Source: Streptomyces sp. SCSIO 30461
GTDB lineage: Bacteria; Actinomycetota; Actinomycetes; Streptomycetales; Streptomycetaceae
Direction: 5' to 3'
Assembly (NCBI RefSeq): GCF_037023745.1
Contig: NZ_CP146101.1
Span: 1,612,001-1,676,000 of the forward strand
Length of the DNA: 64,000 nucleotides
The translations under genes and the position numbers were made by a program. Positions 50,425-59,970 of the stretch are shown in pieces; within the stretch, counting starts at the first letter, position 1, and each line of letters opens with the position of its first letter. Below the pieces are notes generated by a model. It saw nothing but the letters and a program-made list of their open reading frames with translations, ran no database searches and was not told where the DNA came from.

Positions 50425-51675
50425 ATGCGGAAGATCCTCATCGTCGGTGCCGGCCAGTCCGGACTCCAGCTCGCCCTCGGTCTGCAGGCGCAGAACTACG
50501 ACGTCACACTCATGTCCAACCGGACTGCGGACGAGATCCTCTCGGGCCGGGTCATGTCCACCCAGTGCATGTTCGACACGGCCCTCCGACATGAGCGCGA
50601 CCTCCAGCTCGGCTTCTGGGAGTCCCAGGCCCCGAGCATCGACGGCCTCGGCGTCTCCGTCGCCGGGCCCGATGCCGCCCGGGTCATCGACTGGGTGGGC
50701 ATGCTCGACGGCCACGCCCAGTCCGTGGACCAGCGGGTGAAGATGGCCGGCTGGATGGACACGTTCGCCCAGCGCGGCGGCCGGCTCGTCATCCATGGCG
50801 CCGCCGTCTCCGACCTGGACTACTTCTCGCGCACCTACGATCTGGTGCTGGTCGCGGCGGGCAAGGGCGAGCTGGTCTCCATGTTCGCCCGCGACGCCGC
50901 CCGTTCGCCCTACACCGAGCCGCAGCGCGCCCTCGCCGTCTCCTACGTCCACGGCCTCGCCCCGCGTCCGGAGCACCCCGACTTCGACGCGGTCCGCTGC
51001 AATGTCGTGCCCGGCGTCGGCGAGCTCTTCGTGATGCCGACCCTCACCACCTCCGGCCGCGCCGACATCCTCTTCTGGGAGGGCGTCCCCGGCGGTCCGC
51101 TCGACGTCTTCCAGGGCGTCAAGGACCCGGCGGAGCATGTGGCGCTCACGCTGGAGCTGATGGAGACCTTCACCCCGTGGGAGTACGCCCGGGCCACGAA
51201 GGTGGAACTCACCGATGCCGGTGGGACCTTGGCCGGACGCTACGCCCCGACCGTCCGCCATCCCATCGGCCGGCTCCCCGGTGGCGGACTCGTACTCGGC
51301 GTCGCCGATGTCGTCGTCGCCAACGACCCGATCACCGGCCAGGGAGCCAACTCGGCCGCCAAGTGCGCCGCATCCTATCTGGCGTCGATCACCGAGCACG
51401 GGGACCGCCCCTTCGACGAGGCGTGGATGCAGTCCGCGTTCGACCGCTACTGGGCCACCGCCCGGCACGCCACCAAGTGGACCAACGCGATGCTGGCCCC
51501 GCCGCCGGAGCACGTACTCGACCTGCTCGGTGCCGCTGGTGAACTCCCGCCTGTGGCAGCCCGGTTCGCCAACGGTTTCAACGACCCGGCGGACTTCGAG
51601 GACTACTTCTACGACCCGGAGAAGACGGCGGCCTACCTGGGCGAGGTCGCGGGCGCCGACGCGGCGCAGGCCTGA
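50425..51675 (+). CDS. Styrene monooxygenase-like FAD-dependent protein
   Basis: A 416-residue flavoprotein of the StyA/hydroxylase family. The dinucleotide-binding loop is ILIVGAGQSGLQLALGLQ at the N-terminus. Later motifs are YDLVLVAAGKGELVSMF and VADVVVANDPITGQGANSAA, the second FAD contact. Family members epoxidise or hydroxylate aromatics with a separate flavin reductase, which is not seen nearby. ATG 50425 lies 26 bp past cvnD, so it may be part of the conservon operon. Its substrate is unknown. Confidence 0.85.
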   Translation: MRKILIVGAGQSGLQLALGLQAQNYDVTLMSNRTADEILSGRVMSTQCMFDTALRHERDLQLGFWESQAPSIDGLGVSVAGPDAARVIDWVGMLDGHAQSVDQRVKMAGWMDTFAQRGGRLVIHGAAVSDLDYFSRTYDLVLVAAGKGELVSMFARDAARSPYTEPQRALAVSYVHGLAPRPEHPDFDAVRCNVVPGVGELFVMPTLTTSGRADILFWEGVPGGPLDVFQGVKDPAEHVALTLELMETFTPWEYARATKVELTDAGGTLAGRYAPTVRHPIGRLPGGGLVLGVADVVVANDPITGQGANSAAKCAASYLASITEHGDRPFDEAWMQSAFDRYWATARHATKWTNAMLAPPPEHVLDLLGAAGELPPVAARFANGFNDPADFEDYFYDPEKTAAYLGEVAGADAAQA

Positions 51676-51829
51676 CACGAGCGGACGTTCCACTCGGCTT
51701 TTTCCGTGTGCCTCCGAGGCCACGGGAAGGAGAGACCGGTCGGTGAGAGCGCGGAAGGGGGCCGGAGCCGGACCCCGGAGGCCATGCTCCGCGGAGGCGC
51801 CCGTCGCGCGGGAGGCGCGTCCCGCCGAG

Positions 51830-52426
51830 CTACCCCCCGGTCACCGCACGGTATGTGCACACCTGGGTACCCGTGGGACTGGTCACCGCCGACACCAGCT
51901 CCAGTGTGTGGCGGGTGCCGCCTGCCGGGAAGATCGTCTTTCCGCCGCCGAGCAGCAGCGGCATGATCATCAGTCGGAGTTCGTCGACCAGGCCCTCCTC
52001 CAGAAGCGTCCGCGCGAGCGTCGGGCTGCCCATCACCAGCAGGTCGCGGCCCTCCGTCGCGCGGAGTTCCGCGATACGGGCAAGGGCCTCATCGCCGGGA
52101 ATCCGGCGGGTGTTCACCCAGGTCAGGCGGTCCTCGCCCAGGCTGCTGGAGACGACGTACTTGGGGATGGCGTTCATCCGGTCGGCGAACGGGTCGCCCG
52201 CACGCCCGGGCCAGGCGGCGGCCATGTTCTGCCAGGTGCGGCGGCCGAACAGCAGGGCGTCGGCGCCGGTCAGCGCGGCGTCGAACGCGCCGCCGACCAC
52301 CTCCGGGTCGAAGAACGGATGCGACCAGCCGCCGTGGGTGAAGCCGCCGTCGGTGTCCTCGTTCGGGCCGCCAGGGGCCTGCACGACACCGTCGAGACTC
52401 ATGAACTCACTGATCACGATGCGCAT
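51830..52426 (-). CDS. Dihydrofolate reductase-family protein (RibD C-terminal-like)
   Basis: A 198-residue reductase-like protein: MRIVISEFMSLDGVVQAPGG, DALLFGRRTWQNM, RDLLVMGSPTLARTLLEEGL and MPLLLGGGKTIFP. This YyaP/YqjY-type group is distinct from the shorter DHFR-like protein at 16645. ATG 52426 follows AGGAGCA; the upstream extension of 24 residues lacks similarity. Substrate unknown. Confidence 0.83.
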   Translation of the reverse strand: MRIVISEFMSLDGVVQAPGGPNEDTDGGFTHGGWSHPFFDPEVVGGAFDAALTGADALLFGRRTWQNMAAAWPGRAGDPFADRMNAIPKYVVSSSLGEDRLTWVNTRRIPGDEALARIAELRATEGRDLLVMGSPTLARTLLEEGLVDELRLMIMPLLLGGGKTIFPAGGTRHTLELVSAVTSPTGTQVCTYRAVTGG

Positions 52427-52462
52427 GGGGACTTGCTCCTGTTCCTCGCTCCAGGGTGGGCG

Positions 52463-52482
52463 GCACCGGTGAAGACCGGTGC
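52463..52482 (-). terminator. Hairpin after the NlpC/P60 gene
   Basis: GCACCGGT, loop GAAG and ACCGGTGC make a perfect 8-bp stem, 39 bp past the NlpC/P60 stop on the minus strand. Confidence 0.6.
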
Positions 52483-52520
52483 GCCGCGCGAAAGTCATCG
52501 CGCGGCGCCGGACTTCCGGC

Positions 52521-53672
52521 TCAGGGCGCCGTGGCGGAGGCGTACCCGTTGTCCGAGCCCGCCCTCGCGTGCTTCGGGAGCATAGGCGGCGCGTATGACA
52601 GCAGCGGGCCGCTCGCCGGGTCCGGGCGGACGGCCCCCAGGACGGGGTTGGCGGCGATGGGGGACACCTTCACCCGGGTGCCGGGCCGAGGCGCCTGCAC
52701 CACCAGGCCGTTGCCCAGGTACATCGCCACATGGGTGGCCTTGGGGAAGTAGATCACCAGATCGCCGGGGCGCAGCGCGCCCAGCGGGACTCTGCTCAGC
52801 CGCGCCCACTGCTCCTGGCTGGTGCGGGGGATGGGGCGACCCGCGGTGGCCCAGGCCCGTGATGTGAGGCCCGAGCAGTCGAACCCGTACGGCCCCGTCG
52901 CGCCCCAGACATACGGCCTGCCGATCTGGTGTACCGCGTACTCGACCGCCAAGCCGCCCATCCGGGACGGCTTCCGCGTGCTCGCGCCCAGCGCGCCCGA
53001 CTCCAGAAGTCTGCGTTGGGCCTCGTCCGTCTCGGACTGCTCCAGCCGCTCCAACTGGGTGCGTTCGACGGCGGAGAGCCTGGCGAGCAGCGCCTGCGCC
53101 GACTCCAACCTCTCCTGAAGCCTGTCGTGTTGCCTGCGCTGGCGGTCGGCGAGCGACCGCTTGACGGTGAGTGCCACGCGGGAGCGGGCGGCGAGATCGT
53201 CCGCGCGCAGCTCGCTGTTCCTGAGACGGGCGATGGTGGCGGCGCTGCCGCTGCTCGCCCGTTCGATCAAGTGCCTTTCGTCCAGAGCCTGCTGAGGGTC
53301 GCGTGCGAGCAGTAGTCCGAGGTAGGCGGAGAGCTCCGATTCGCCCCGGTACTGGCGGCGGGCGAGGCGGCCCGCTTCGTCGCGGCTCTCGTTCAGCGCG
53401 CTGCGCGCCTGGCGGAGTGCGAGTTGGAGCCGTCTGGTCTCGGCGCGCTGGACCACCAGCCGCTCGGCGGTCGTGTGGTAAGCCTCACCCGCCTCCTCCG
53501 CCTGCCGGTACAGGTCCCGGAGTACGGGGAGCAGTTCGCGTACGGTGCGCGGCTCTGCCGGACCGTCCGGCACGGCCGCGGCAGGCCCCGCCGCGAGCGC
53601 TGTCACGGACACGACGGCGATCGCCGAGGCGAGCGCCGTGGTCCGGAGCGTGCGCAGCAGTCTGTCTGGCAT
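52521..53672 (-). CDS. Secreted NlpC/P60 peptidoglycan hydrolase
   Basis: A 383-residue exported endopeptidase. A signal peptide (about 1-33) ends in GPAAA. A long helical coiled-coil follows (about 45-230, e.g. RRLQLALRQARSALNESRDE). The C-terminal NlpC/P60 domain (about 240-350) has catalytic Cys in YGFDCSGLT and His in ATHVAMYLGNG; the third polar residue is less clear (VVQAPRPG). It likely cuts the gamma-D-Glu-diaminopimelate link in cell-wall peptides. ATG 53672 follows GGGAGGTG. Confidence 0.88.
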   Translation of the reverse strand: MPDRLLRTLRTTALASAIAVVSVTALAAGPAAAVPDGPAEPRTVRELLPVLRDLYRQAEEAGEAYHTTAERLVVQRAETRRLQLALRQARSALNESRDEAGRLARRQYRGESELSAYLGLLLARDPQQALDERHLIERASSGSAATIARLRNSELRADDLAARSRVALTVKRSLADRQRRQHDRLQERLESAQALLARLSAVERTQLERLEQSETDEAQRRLLESGALGASTRKPSRMGGLAVEYAVHQIGRPYVWGATGPYGFDCSGLTSRAWATAGRPIPRTSQEQWARLSRVPLGALRPGDLVIYFPKATHVAMYLGNGLVVQAPRPGTRVKVSPIAANPVLGAVRPDPASGPLLSYAPPMLPKHARAGSDNGYASATAP

Positions 53673-53817
53673 CCGTTCACCTCCCGTTGGTCACGGGAGG
53701 GATGATGCTGCGACTGGCTCCTGTCGGGCGTGAGGCTGGCCGCGCCACGCGGGTCCACCACCCGAGCACCCCAAGTAGGTTTGTCGTATGGATGGATGAT
53801 CGCGGATGGCGCCGGGG

Positions 53818-56439
53818 CTACTGGCCGAGGGGCAGCGCGTACAAGGTTGTGTCCCGCCAGAGCACCGCCGTGTCCCCGGCGACGATCCCGCGGTAGCGGC
53901 CCGACTTCGTGGGCCGGTCGGCCGAACCCGCGGACTGGAACTTCCACAGCCGCCGGCCGTCCCGCGTGCTGAACGCCGTCACCTGGTTCTCCTCCAGCGT
54001 CAGCGCCGTCCCGGCGGACAGCAGCAGGCGCGGCCGCCCGCTCCCGCTCGCTTCCGTGGAACGGGACCAGCGGATCTTGCCTGTCGCCGTCTCCAGGGCG
54101 TACAGATCGTGGTCGTCGGTGCCCAGGTAGAGCGTCCCGTCCTGGATGACGCCCTTGCCGAAGCCGCCGCCCTTGTTGGCACCCGGAGTGGCGGGGCCGA
54201 ACGCCTGCCACATGCTCTTGCCGCTGGTCGTGTCGAATGCCTGGAGGTCGTTGCGGACCGGTGCGTACACCCGGCCCGATGCGTCGCCGACGACGGTGGC
54301 CTCGTCGCTGACCCCCACGAGGTACTTGCTCCACACACGCTGCCCGGACTTGCGGTCGTGCAGCGAGAACAGGGCCAGGCCCTTGCTCGCCTTCGTCTGC
54401 TGCTGCGTCAGGGAATCGCTGTCCTGCCGTACGAGGATGCCGTCGGGCATCACGGCGACTGCCTGGTACTCGGGCAGGGCACTGCGCGAACGCCCGTTCG
54501 GGACCTGGGAGCGCCAGAGTTCCTTCTTGGCCTTCATGTCGTACGCGAACAGATACGTGGCCGCGCCCACGGTGCCGCTGAACCACACGACCGAGCCCTC
54601 GAAACCGGCGATGGCGGTGACGTGCCCGGGAGCGGTCGAGGTCGATTCGACGGCGCCGTCGTCCGCAGAGAGCCAGATGAACTCGGTCGGGCCGACCACG
54701 AACACACTGTCGCCCACGAGCACGGGAGCGAACGCGGCACGGCCACGCGACTGCGTCCACAGATGGCGACCGGTGCGCAGGTCCACCCCTGTGCACTGGT
54801 GCGCCTCGGCGAGTACCAGCACCCGGTTGCGCCAGACGACGGGCTCGACGGATTCCTCGCCCGAGTGCTGGTACGACCACAGCGGGGCGGGCGGCGCACC
54901 CGGGACGGTGCGGGGCTTCGATGATCCCGTGCCATCGGATTCCTTCGAGAAGCCGCTCGCGGCGCCGAATCCGATGCCCCCACCCAGCAGCAGGCCCGCC
55001 GTACCCGCCACGCCGGCGGCCACGAACACGCGCCGGCGCGCATCGGCCCGGGCCGCCAGGACGGAGGCAGTGACAGTGGACCTGGGGGCGGATGCCATGG
55101 AGTCGCCACCGGTGCCGAACGGCGAGGCGGAGGCGGCGGCCGCCGTCGGGAGCAGATAGTCGTTGGCTTCGGCCGGGGACGGGGTCCGCGCCGCCGGGAA
55201 CAGCGGTGCGGTGGCGCCCTGGTCGCCGGGGCCCTCAACGCCGGGGTGTCCGTGACCCGGAAGCGGGGCGGCCGTACCCGTGCCGCCGATGCCCGAAGGC
55301 GCGGGTCCCTCAAGGCTTGCGAATCCGGGCGGCGCGGGCGTGCCGGGGGCAGGTGGCGCCGCCTGGGGACCGGGGCCGGCCGGGGCGAACGGCCCGCCCG
55401 ACAGCGGGTGCTGGGCGGCTCCCCGCACATCCACGTCCGGTGCCGCGCCGGGTACGCCGTTCCATGCCGTGCCGGACGCACCGCTCTGCGCCGTGCCACG
55501 AGGGCCGCGTCGTACGCCGTCCTGCTCCCCGGCCCCGGACACCGCTGCGGCCTGCGTGGCCAGCGCTGCGGTGACCGGTTCCGGCAGCCAGCCCTCCGTG
55601 ACCAGAGCCGCCGCGCCCGCCAGGGACAGGGCGGCGGCCACCGCGCCGGCCGTGGGGCGCTGCGCCGCGTTCCAGGACAGGCAGTCGGCCACCAGGCCGC
55701 GCAACGCCTCCGGAACGCCCTGCAGTTCGGCGGCGTCGAACGTCCCGTTCCATGCTCCGTCCTGCGCGAGCCCCGGGGCCCTGCCCGTCGCCGCGTAGGC
55801 CAGCAGCAGGCCCAGCGCGAAGATGTCGGCCGGGGTGCCGGGCCGGTCGCCCGAAAGCTGCTCCGGTGAGGGGCAGACTGGGTGGGTGGACAGCCGGCCG
55901 TCGTCACCCGCCTCGACATGAGCGGCGGAGCCGAGCGCACCGAAGGCCGTGAGGAGGGGGCCGCCAGCAGACAGAAGAACCGTTTCGGCATTCAGTGCGT
56001 GCAGCACCGTGCCGGTCGCATGGGCTCGCGAGAGGGTCTCAGCCAGCCCTGCGCCCAGGGTGCGCACCGCGTGCTCCGGGAGCGGGCCCGCAAGGGCGAC
56101 GGCCTCGGCCACACTCACGGCAGGCACATAGGGCCACGCCGTCCACAGCTGTGGCGCGTTCGCGTTCCCGCTCGCGTCGTCCGCGGCCGAGGCACCCGCG
56201 CGCGGCGGCACCCAGCTGCCGGCGAGCCGATCCGCGGTGCGGACCTCGTCCTCGAAGCACTGCCGGAATTCGGGCAGCGCGGCGAGCTCCGGCCGGGCGA
56301 GCGAGACGACGACGGGCGCGTCCGCGCCGCCGTCTGCGCGGTGCGCGAGGTACCGCACCGCGCTCGCGCTCTCGCGTAGTCGAGCGAAGGCGGCGAACGG
56401 GCCGATGCGGCGCGGATCATCCTGCTGAAGCGGCTTCAT
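53818..56439 (-). CDS. Membrane pseudokinase with extracellular PQQ-like beta-propeller
   Basis: An 873-residue protein. The N-terminal kinase-fold region (about 10-280) lacks the catalytic HRD: LHALNAETVLL stands at 146-156, and DFG reads AFG at 165-167; no VAIK Lys is obvious. A Pro/Ala-rich linker (about 285-465) and one membrane segment (about 468-492, VFVAAGVAGTAGLLLGGGIG) follow. The outer domain has PQQ-type blades, e.g. WRNRVLVLAEAHQCTGVDLR, GTVGAATYLFAYDMKAKKEL, GTLYLGTDDHDLYALETATG and TREGRRLWKFQ-like repeats. It resembles PknD/Afs-type receptor kinases but looks inactive as a kinase. ATG 56439 is the start. Confidence 0.85.
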   Translation of the reverse strand: MKPLQQDDPRRIGPFAAFARLRESASAVRYLAHRADGGADAPVVVSLARPELAALPEFRQCFEDEVRTADRLAGSWVPPRAGASAADDASGNANAPQLWTAWPYVPAVSVAEAVALAGPLPEHAVRTLGAGLAETLSRAHATGTVLHALNAETVLLSAGGPLLTAFGALGSAAHVEAGDDGRLSTHPVCPSPEQLSGDRPGTPADIFALGLLLAYAATGRAPGLAQDGAWNGTFDAAELQGVPEALRGLVADCLSWNAAQRPTAGAVAAALSLAGAAALVTEGWLPEPVTAALATQAAAVSGAGEQDGVRRGPRGTAQSGASGTAWNGVPGAAPDVDVRGAAQHPLSGGPFAPAGPGPQAAPPAPGTPAPPGFASLEGPAPSGIGGTGTAAPLPGHGHPGVEGPGDQGATAPLFPAARTPSPAEANDYLLPTAAAASASPFGTGGDSMASAPRSTVTASVLAARADARRRVFVAAGVAGTAGLLLGGGIGFGAASGFSKESDGTGSSKPRTVPGAPPAPLWSYQHSGEESVEPVVWRNRVLVLAEAHQCTGVDLRTGRHLWTQSRGRAAFAPVLVGDSVFVVGPTEFIWLSADDGAVESTSTAPGHVTAIAGFEGSVVWFSGTVGAATYLFAYDMKAKKELWRSQVPNGRSRSALPEYQAVAVMPDGILVRQDSDSLTQQQTKASKGLALFSLHDRKSGQRVWSKYLVGVSDEATVVGDASGRVYAPVRNDLQAFDTTSGKSMWQAFGPATPGANKGGGFGKGVIQDGTLYLGTDDHDLYALETATGKIRWSRSTEASGSGRPRLLLSAGTALTLEENQVTAFSTRDGRRLWKFQSAGSADRPTKSGRYRGIVAGDTAVLWRDTTLYALPLGQ

Positions 56440-56487
56440 CGGCGAGTTCCCCCATGGTGGCGCCGTGCTGATTGGGACATGACGATC

Positions 56488-56766
56488 CTAGGGGGCGTCG
56501 CGTTCCGGTTTGGACCAGGGCCATTTGATCCGGCGGCGCTCGCGGCCCTCGGGCGCGTACTCGTACTTCCAGCCGCGCGGCAGCGCGAGCCGCTTGGTAT
56601 GGCCCGCCGGGACCCTGCGGTAGGCGTGCACGGTGGGCTGCCCACCCGCGTCGTCCGGCACGGGCACCTCGTACCACAGCGGGGGGTTGCCGGTCGGGCC
56701 GACGAGGACGGGCAGCACCCGGCCGTCGAGCGGCCCGCCGACGAAGGGGGTGTTCTCGCTTCTCAC
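56488..56766 (-). CDS. Small hypothetical protein
   Basis: A 92-residue protein starting [20 protein letters not shown] with a basic, Trp-containing end ([14 protein letters not shown]). I do not recognise its family; it resembles small single-domain proteins common in Streptomyces. GTG 56766 overlaps a GGAGG site. It lies between the TetR and pseudokinase genes on the same strand. Confidence 0.7.
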   Translation of the reverse strand: MRSENTPFVGGPLDGRVLPVLVGPTGNPPLWYEVPVPDDAGGQPTVHAYRRVPAGHTKRLALPRGWKYEYAPEGRERRRIKWPWSKPERDAP

Positions 56767-56776
56767 CCCTCCAGTG

Positions 56777-57532
56777 TCACAGCAGGTGTGCCGCGTCGCC
56801 CACGATGGGCAGCAGTCGCCGCCCCAGTGTCCCCGCCCTGCCCGACGCGTCCTCCAGCGCCAGGAGCTTTCTGACCACGCCCGCTGCCTCCTCGTCGGAT
56901 GCCGCCGTCACCGCCAGCAGCCCGAGCAGGTGGTCGATGAGCCAGTCGCACAGCCGGTCGGCCGGCTGGCGTTCCTCTTCGTCCAGCCAGATCAGCGAGG
57001 CCGCCTCCACCGACGCGATCCAGGTGCGGACCATCATCCGTACCCGCGGGCCCGGGCCGGGCAGCACCCCGAGGTGCACCAGGATCTGCTCGGCGGCGGC
57101 ACGGCGTACCTCGTCCACGATCGCGTGGGCGCGGGAGGTCGCGGCGACGCTGCCGCCGCGCAGCAGGGCGCTGAATCCGGCGTCGTGCTGCGCGACGAAG
57201 TCGAGGTAGCGGTCGAGCACCCGGCCGAGTCGCTCGGTGGGCGGCCCGGTCGGCGGCTCGGCGAAGCAGAGCACGAGGGCGTCGGCCGAGCTGCGTAGCG
57301 CCGCCTCGTACAACTGCTGCTTGCCACCCGGGAAGTAGCGGTACACCAGTGGCCGGGACACTCCGGCCACCTCCGCCACGTCGTCCAGCGACACGTCTTC
57401 CGGCGCCCGGTGTGCGAACAGTGTGAGGGCGGCACCCAGCAGTTGGCTGCGGCGCTCCTCCACGCTCAGCCTCCGGTAGGCGCGGGTCTCCGCGGGAGCA
57501 CTCGGAGCGCTCTGGGCACTGGGAGTGGTCAT
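56777..57532 (-). CDS. TetR-family transcriptional regulator
   Basis: A 251-residue regulator. The helix-turn-helix has [40 protein letters not shown] and [14 protein letters not shown]. The C-terminal domain is larger than average. It sits beside the two diiron genes, transcribed in the same direction as the AurF-like gene, and may control their shared divergent promoter. Confidence 0.87.
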   Translation of the reverse strand: MTTPSAQSAPSAPAETRAYRRLSVEERRSQLLGAALTLFAHRAPEDVSLDDVAEVAGVSRPLVYRYFPGGKQQLYEAALRSSADALVLCFAEPPTGPPTERLGRVLDRYLDFVAQHDAGFSALLRGGSVAATSRAHAIVDEVRRAAAEQILVHLGVLPGPGPRVRMMVRTWIASVEAASLIWLDEEERQPADRLCDWLIDHLLGLLAVTAASDEEAAGVVRKLLALEDASGRAGTLGRRLLPIVGDAAHLL

Positions 57533-57638
57533 ACCGGCAGCGTAACCGGCGACGCGGGATCCTGGGGGCGGCCTTCAGACGCTTCGGTCCCTTCTGGCCC
57601 TTCGCGCCGATCGGGTCCCGTCGGCTGCCGGCCCGGCG

Positions 57639-58577
57639 TCATCGGGCGAGCAGTCCCGAGCTCTGCCACAGCCTGCGGCCCACCCCGCGCAGTACGCCGA
57701 TGTCGTCCAGGAAGTCCGTGAGCCGTTTGGCCCCGGTCTGCATCACCTCGCGGCGATGGCCGCTCGCCTTGACCTGGGCCACGGCCGTGCGGCGGTCCAG
57801 GCCGACGTTCTCGTACACCCCGGGGTTGACGAAGCAGATGGAGAAGATCCGTGCCGCCTCGCCGCAGCCGACCCGGGTGAGCTCCTGCTCCCAGCGTGGG
57901 GCGGTCACCATCTGGCGGCGCAACTCCTCGCGTGCGTAGCGCACATGGCGGGCCTCCTCGACCACATGGATACGGGTCACCCCGCGTACCAGGGGCTGTA
58001 TCCGCTCATCGGGGAAGGTGAGCCGCTGCATCCAGTCCAGGATCTCCTCGCCGAGCAGGGTCGCGGCGAACGAGCCGGGGGTGGTCGAGGTGGTCTTCAT
58101 GACGCGGGCGAGGTTGTGGTAGGCCCGCGGTACCTGGTAGGCCGGGGTGCCGCCCTTCTGGATCAGCCTCGCGAACATCATGGAGTGGCGACACTCGTCC
58201 GCGATCTCGGTGAGTGCATAGCGCACGTGGTTGCTGGTCACGGGCTTGTCGTAGATGTGCCGCACCAGCAGCTGCATCAGGATGATCTCGAACCAGATGC
58301 CGAGCGAGGCAAGCGAGGCCGACTCGTGCCGGGCCAGCTCCATCCGCTGCTCTTCGGACATCCGCTTCCACAACGGGGTGCCGTACAGGGACACCAGCTC
58401 AGGCGGCCAGAACCACTTGCCGTTCTCGAACGGAGCCTCCCAGTCCAGCTCCTTGTCCGGGTCGAAGGAGTGCTTGGACGAGGACTCGAGCAGGCGTGCG
58501 GCGACCTGTTCGCGGTCCCTGAGCGGGCCGAGGGCGTCGCGGAGGAGTGTGATGTCGCGTGGGGTCACCATCGTCAT
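57639..58577 (-). CDS. AurF-type diiron oxygenase family protein
   Basis: A 312-residue ferritin-like diiron protein of the AurF (p-aminobenzoate N-oxygenase) family. The four-helix metal ligands fall in MELARHESASLASLGIWFE, TEIADECRHSMMFARLI, LLGEEILDWMQRLTFP and THIHVVEEARHVRYAREEL-like helices (VVEEARHVRY is seen). ATG 58577 follows AAAGG. A start at 58613 would cover the palindrome at 58582. It is divergent from a second diiron gene, and a TetR gene lies downstream on the same strand. Confidence 0.85.
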   Translation of the reverse strand: MTMVTPRDITLLRDALGPLRDREQVAARLLESSSKHSFDPDKELDWEAPFENGKWFWPPELVSLYGTPLWKRMSEEQRMELARHESASLASLGIWFEIILMQLLVRHIYDKPVTSNHVRYALTEIADECRHSMMFARLIQKGGTPAYQVPRAYHNLARVMKTTSTTPGSFAATLLGEEILDWMQRLTFPDERIQPLVRGVTRIHVVEEARHVRYAREELRRQMVTAPRWEQELTRVGCGEAARIFSICFVNPGVYENVGLDRRTAVAQVKASGHRREVMQTGAKRLTDFLDDIGVLRGVGRRLWQSSGLLAR

Positions 58578-58581
58578 GGCC

Positions 58582-58605
58582 TTTATGAGACTGCGTGTCA
58601 GTAAA
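58582..58605. promoter_or_regulatory. Imperfect palindrome between the two diiron genes
   Basis: TTTATGAGAC and GTGTCAGTAAA form an imperfect inverted repeat just upstream of the AurF-like start and near the divergent diiron gene. It is a candidate operator for the nearby TetR. Confidence 0.5.
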
Positions 58606-58738
58606 GTCGTCAATCCCTTGCGTGGGACTTGTTGACCCGGCGTCTACCAACGTGTGAGCCTGCCGGAAGACGTCAGACAGACCGTCAGGCGGTCAACGGG
58701 ACATGCCGGGCGGTCAACGGACTGCGAAGGAGCTGTTC

Positions 58739-59842
58739 GTGCCGACACGTGACTTCTACACCAACACCCCTGACGATATGGCCTGGTCCGTCCCCGCGTC
58801 CGGCTCCGCCCGCTTCACCTGGGAATACGACGACGGCCGAGACCGCCTGCTCGCCCTGTACCAGAAGGGCAAGGACAAGCAGTGGGACGGCGCCAAGCGG
58901 ATCGACTGGGACCTGGAAGTGGACCCGTACGACCCGCTCGGTACCCCGGACGAAGCCCTCAGCCTCTACGGCACCCGCCACTGGCCGAAGATGACCGAGA
59001 AGGACAAGGGCGAGCTGCGGCGCAACTACACCGCCTGGCAGTTCAGTCAGTTCCTGCACGGCGAGCAGGGCGCGATGGTCTGTGCGGCCCGGATCGTCGA
59101 GTCGGCCCCCGACCTCGACGCCAAGTTCTACTCCGCGACCCAGACCATGGACGAGGCCAGGCACGCGGAGGTCTACGGGCGGTTCCTGCACGAGAAGATC
59201 GGCATGCTCTACCCGATCAACGACAACCTCCAGGCCCTGCTCGGCGACACCCTCCGCGACTCGCGATGGGACATGCCCTATCTGGGCATGCAGGTCCTCA
59301 TCGAGGGCCTGGCACTGGCCGCGTTCGGCATGATCCGCGACACCACGGACAAGCCGCTGCCCAAGCAGATCCTGGCGTATGTGATGCAGGACGAGGCAAG
59401 GCATGTCGCCTTCGGGCGGATGGCGCTGCGCGACTACTACAAGCAACTGACGGACGCGGAACTGCGCGAGCGCGAGGAGTTCGTCATCGAGGGGTGCTAT
59501 CTGATGCGGGACCGCATCAGGGGCATCGAGGTGCTGGAGGACTTCGGTGTCTCGCGCAAGGAGGCCGAGGAGTACACCGAGCAGTCGGAGTTCCTGCACC
59601 TCTTCAGGAAGCTGCTCTTCAGCCGGATCGTGCCGTGTGTGAAGGACATCGGGCTGTGGGGCGAGCGGCTCCAGCGGGCTTATGTCGACATGGGGGTGTT
59701 CGAGCTCGGCGACTCCAACCTGGACCTGCTGATGAGCCAGGACGAGCAGGTGGCGGAGGAGCTGGACAAGGAGCGCTTCGCGGCTGAGGAGGCGGCGCGG
59801 GTGGCGGAGGTGCGGCAGGCGATCGCCGAGGGCGGGGACTGA
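58739..59842 (+). CDS. Ferritin-like diiron oxidase/oxygenase protein (R2-like fold)
   Basis: A 367-residue ferritin-like diiron protein. Carboxylate/His ligand helices include FLHGEQGAMVCAARIVES, ATQTMDEARHAEVYGRFL, QVLIEGLALAAFGMIRD and VMQDEARHVAFGRMAL, giving two ExxH (EARH) motifs, typical of the class. The exact reaction is unknown; relatives oxidise hydrocarbons, amines or fatty acids. GTG 58739 follows GAAGGAGC. It is divergent from an AurF-like diiron gene, and a TetR regulator lies nearby, so the three likely form one small regulon. Confidence 0.85.
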   Translation: MPTRDFYTNTPDDMAWSVPASGSARFTWEYDDGRDRLLALYQKGKDKQWDGAKRIDWDLEVDPYDPLGTPDEALSLYGTRHWPKMTEKDKGELRRNYTAWQFSQFLHGEQGAMVCAARIVESAPDLDAKFYSATQTMDEARHAEVYGRFLHEKIGMLYPINDNLQALLGDTLRDSRWDMPYLGMQVLIEGLALAAFGMIRDTTDKPLPKQILAYVMQDEARHVAFGRMALRDYYKQLTDAELREREEFVIEGCYLMRDRIRGIEVLEDFGVSRKEAEEYTEQSEFLHLFRKLLFSRIVPCVKDIGLWGERLQRAYVDMGVFELGDSNLDLLMSQDEQVAEELDKERFAAEEAARVAEVRQAIAEGGD

Positions 59843-59878
59843 CCGGGCGTTTTACGGCGTGCGCCGCGACCGGCCGGG

Positions 59879-59895
59879 GGCGCCCGCGGGGCGCC
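59879..59895. terminator. Hairpin between convergent diiron and pbpA genes
   Basis: GGCGCCC, GCG and GGGCGCC form a perfect 7-bp stem 36 bp past the diiron gene stop. Confidence 0.45.
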
Positions 59896-59970
59896 GGACG
59901 TCGCGGATGCCGGGTGCGGCTGTCGGCACGGCCCACCCGGTCGCGGCGGTGCCGGGGGAAGCGGCCGGGC

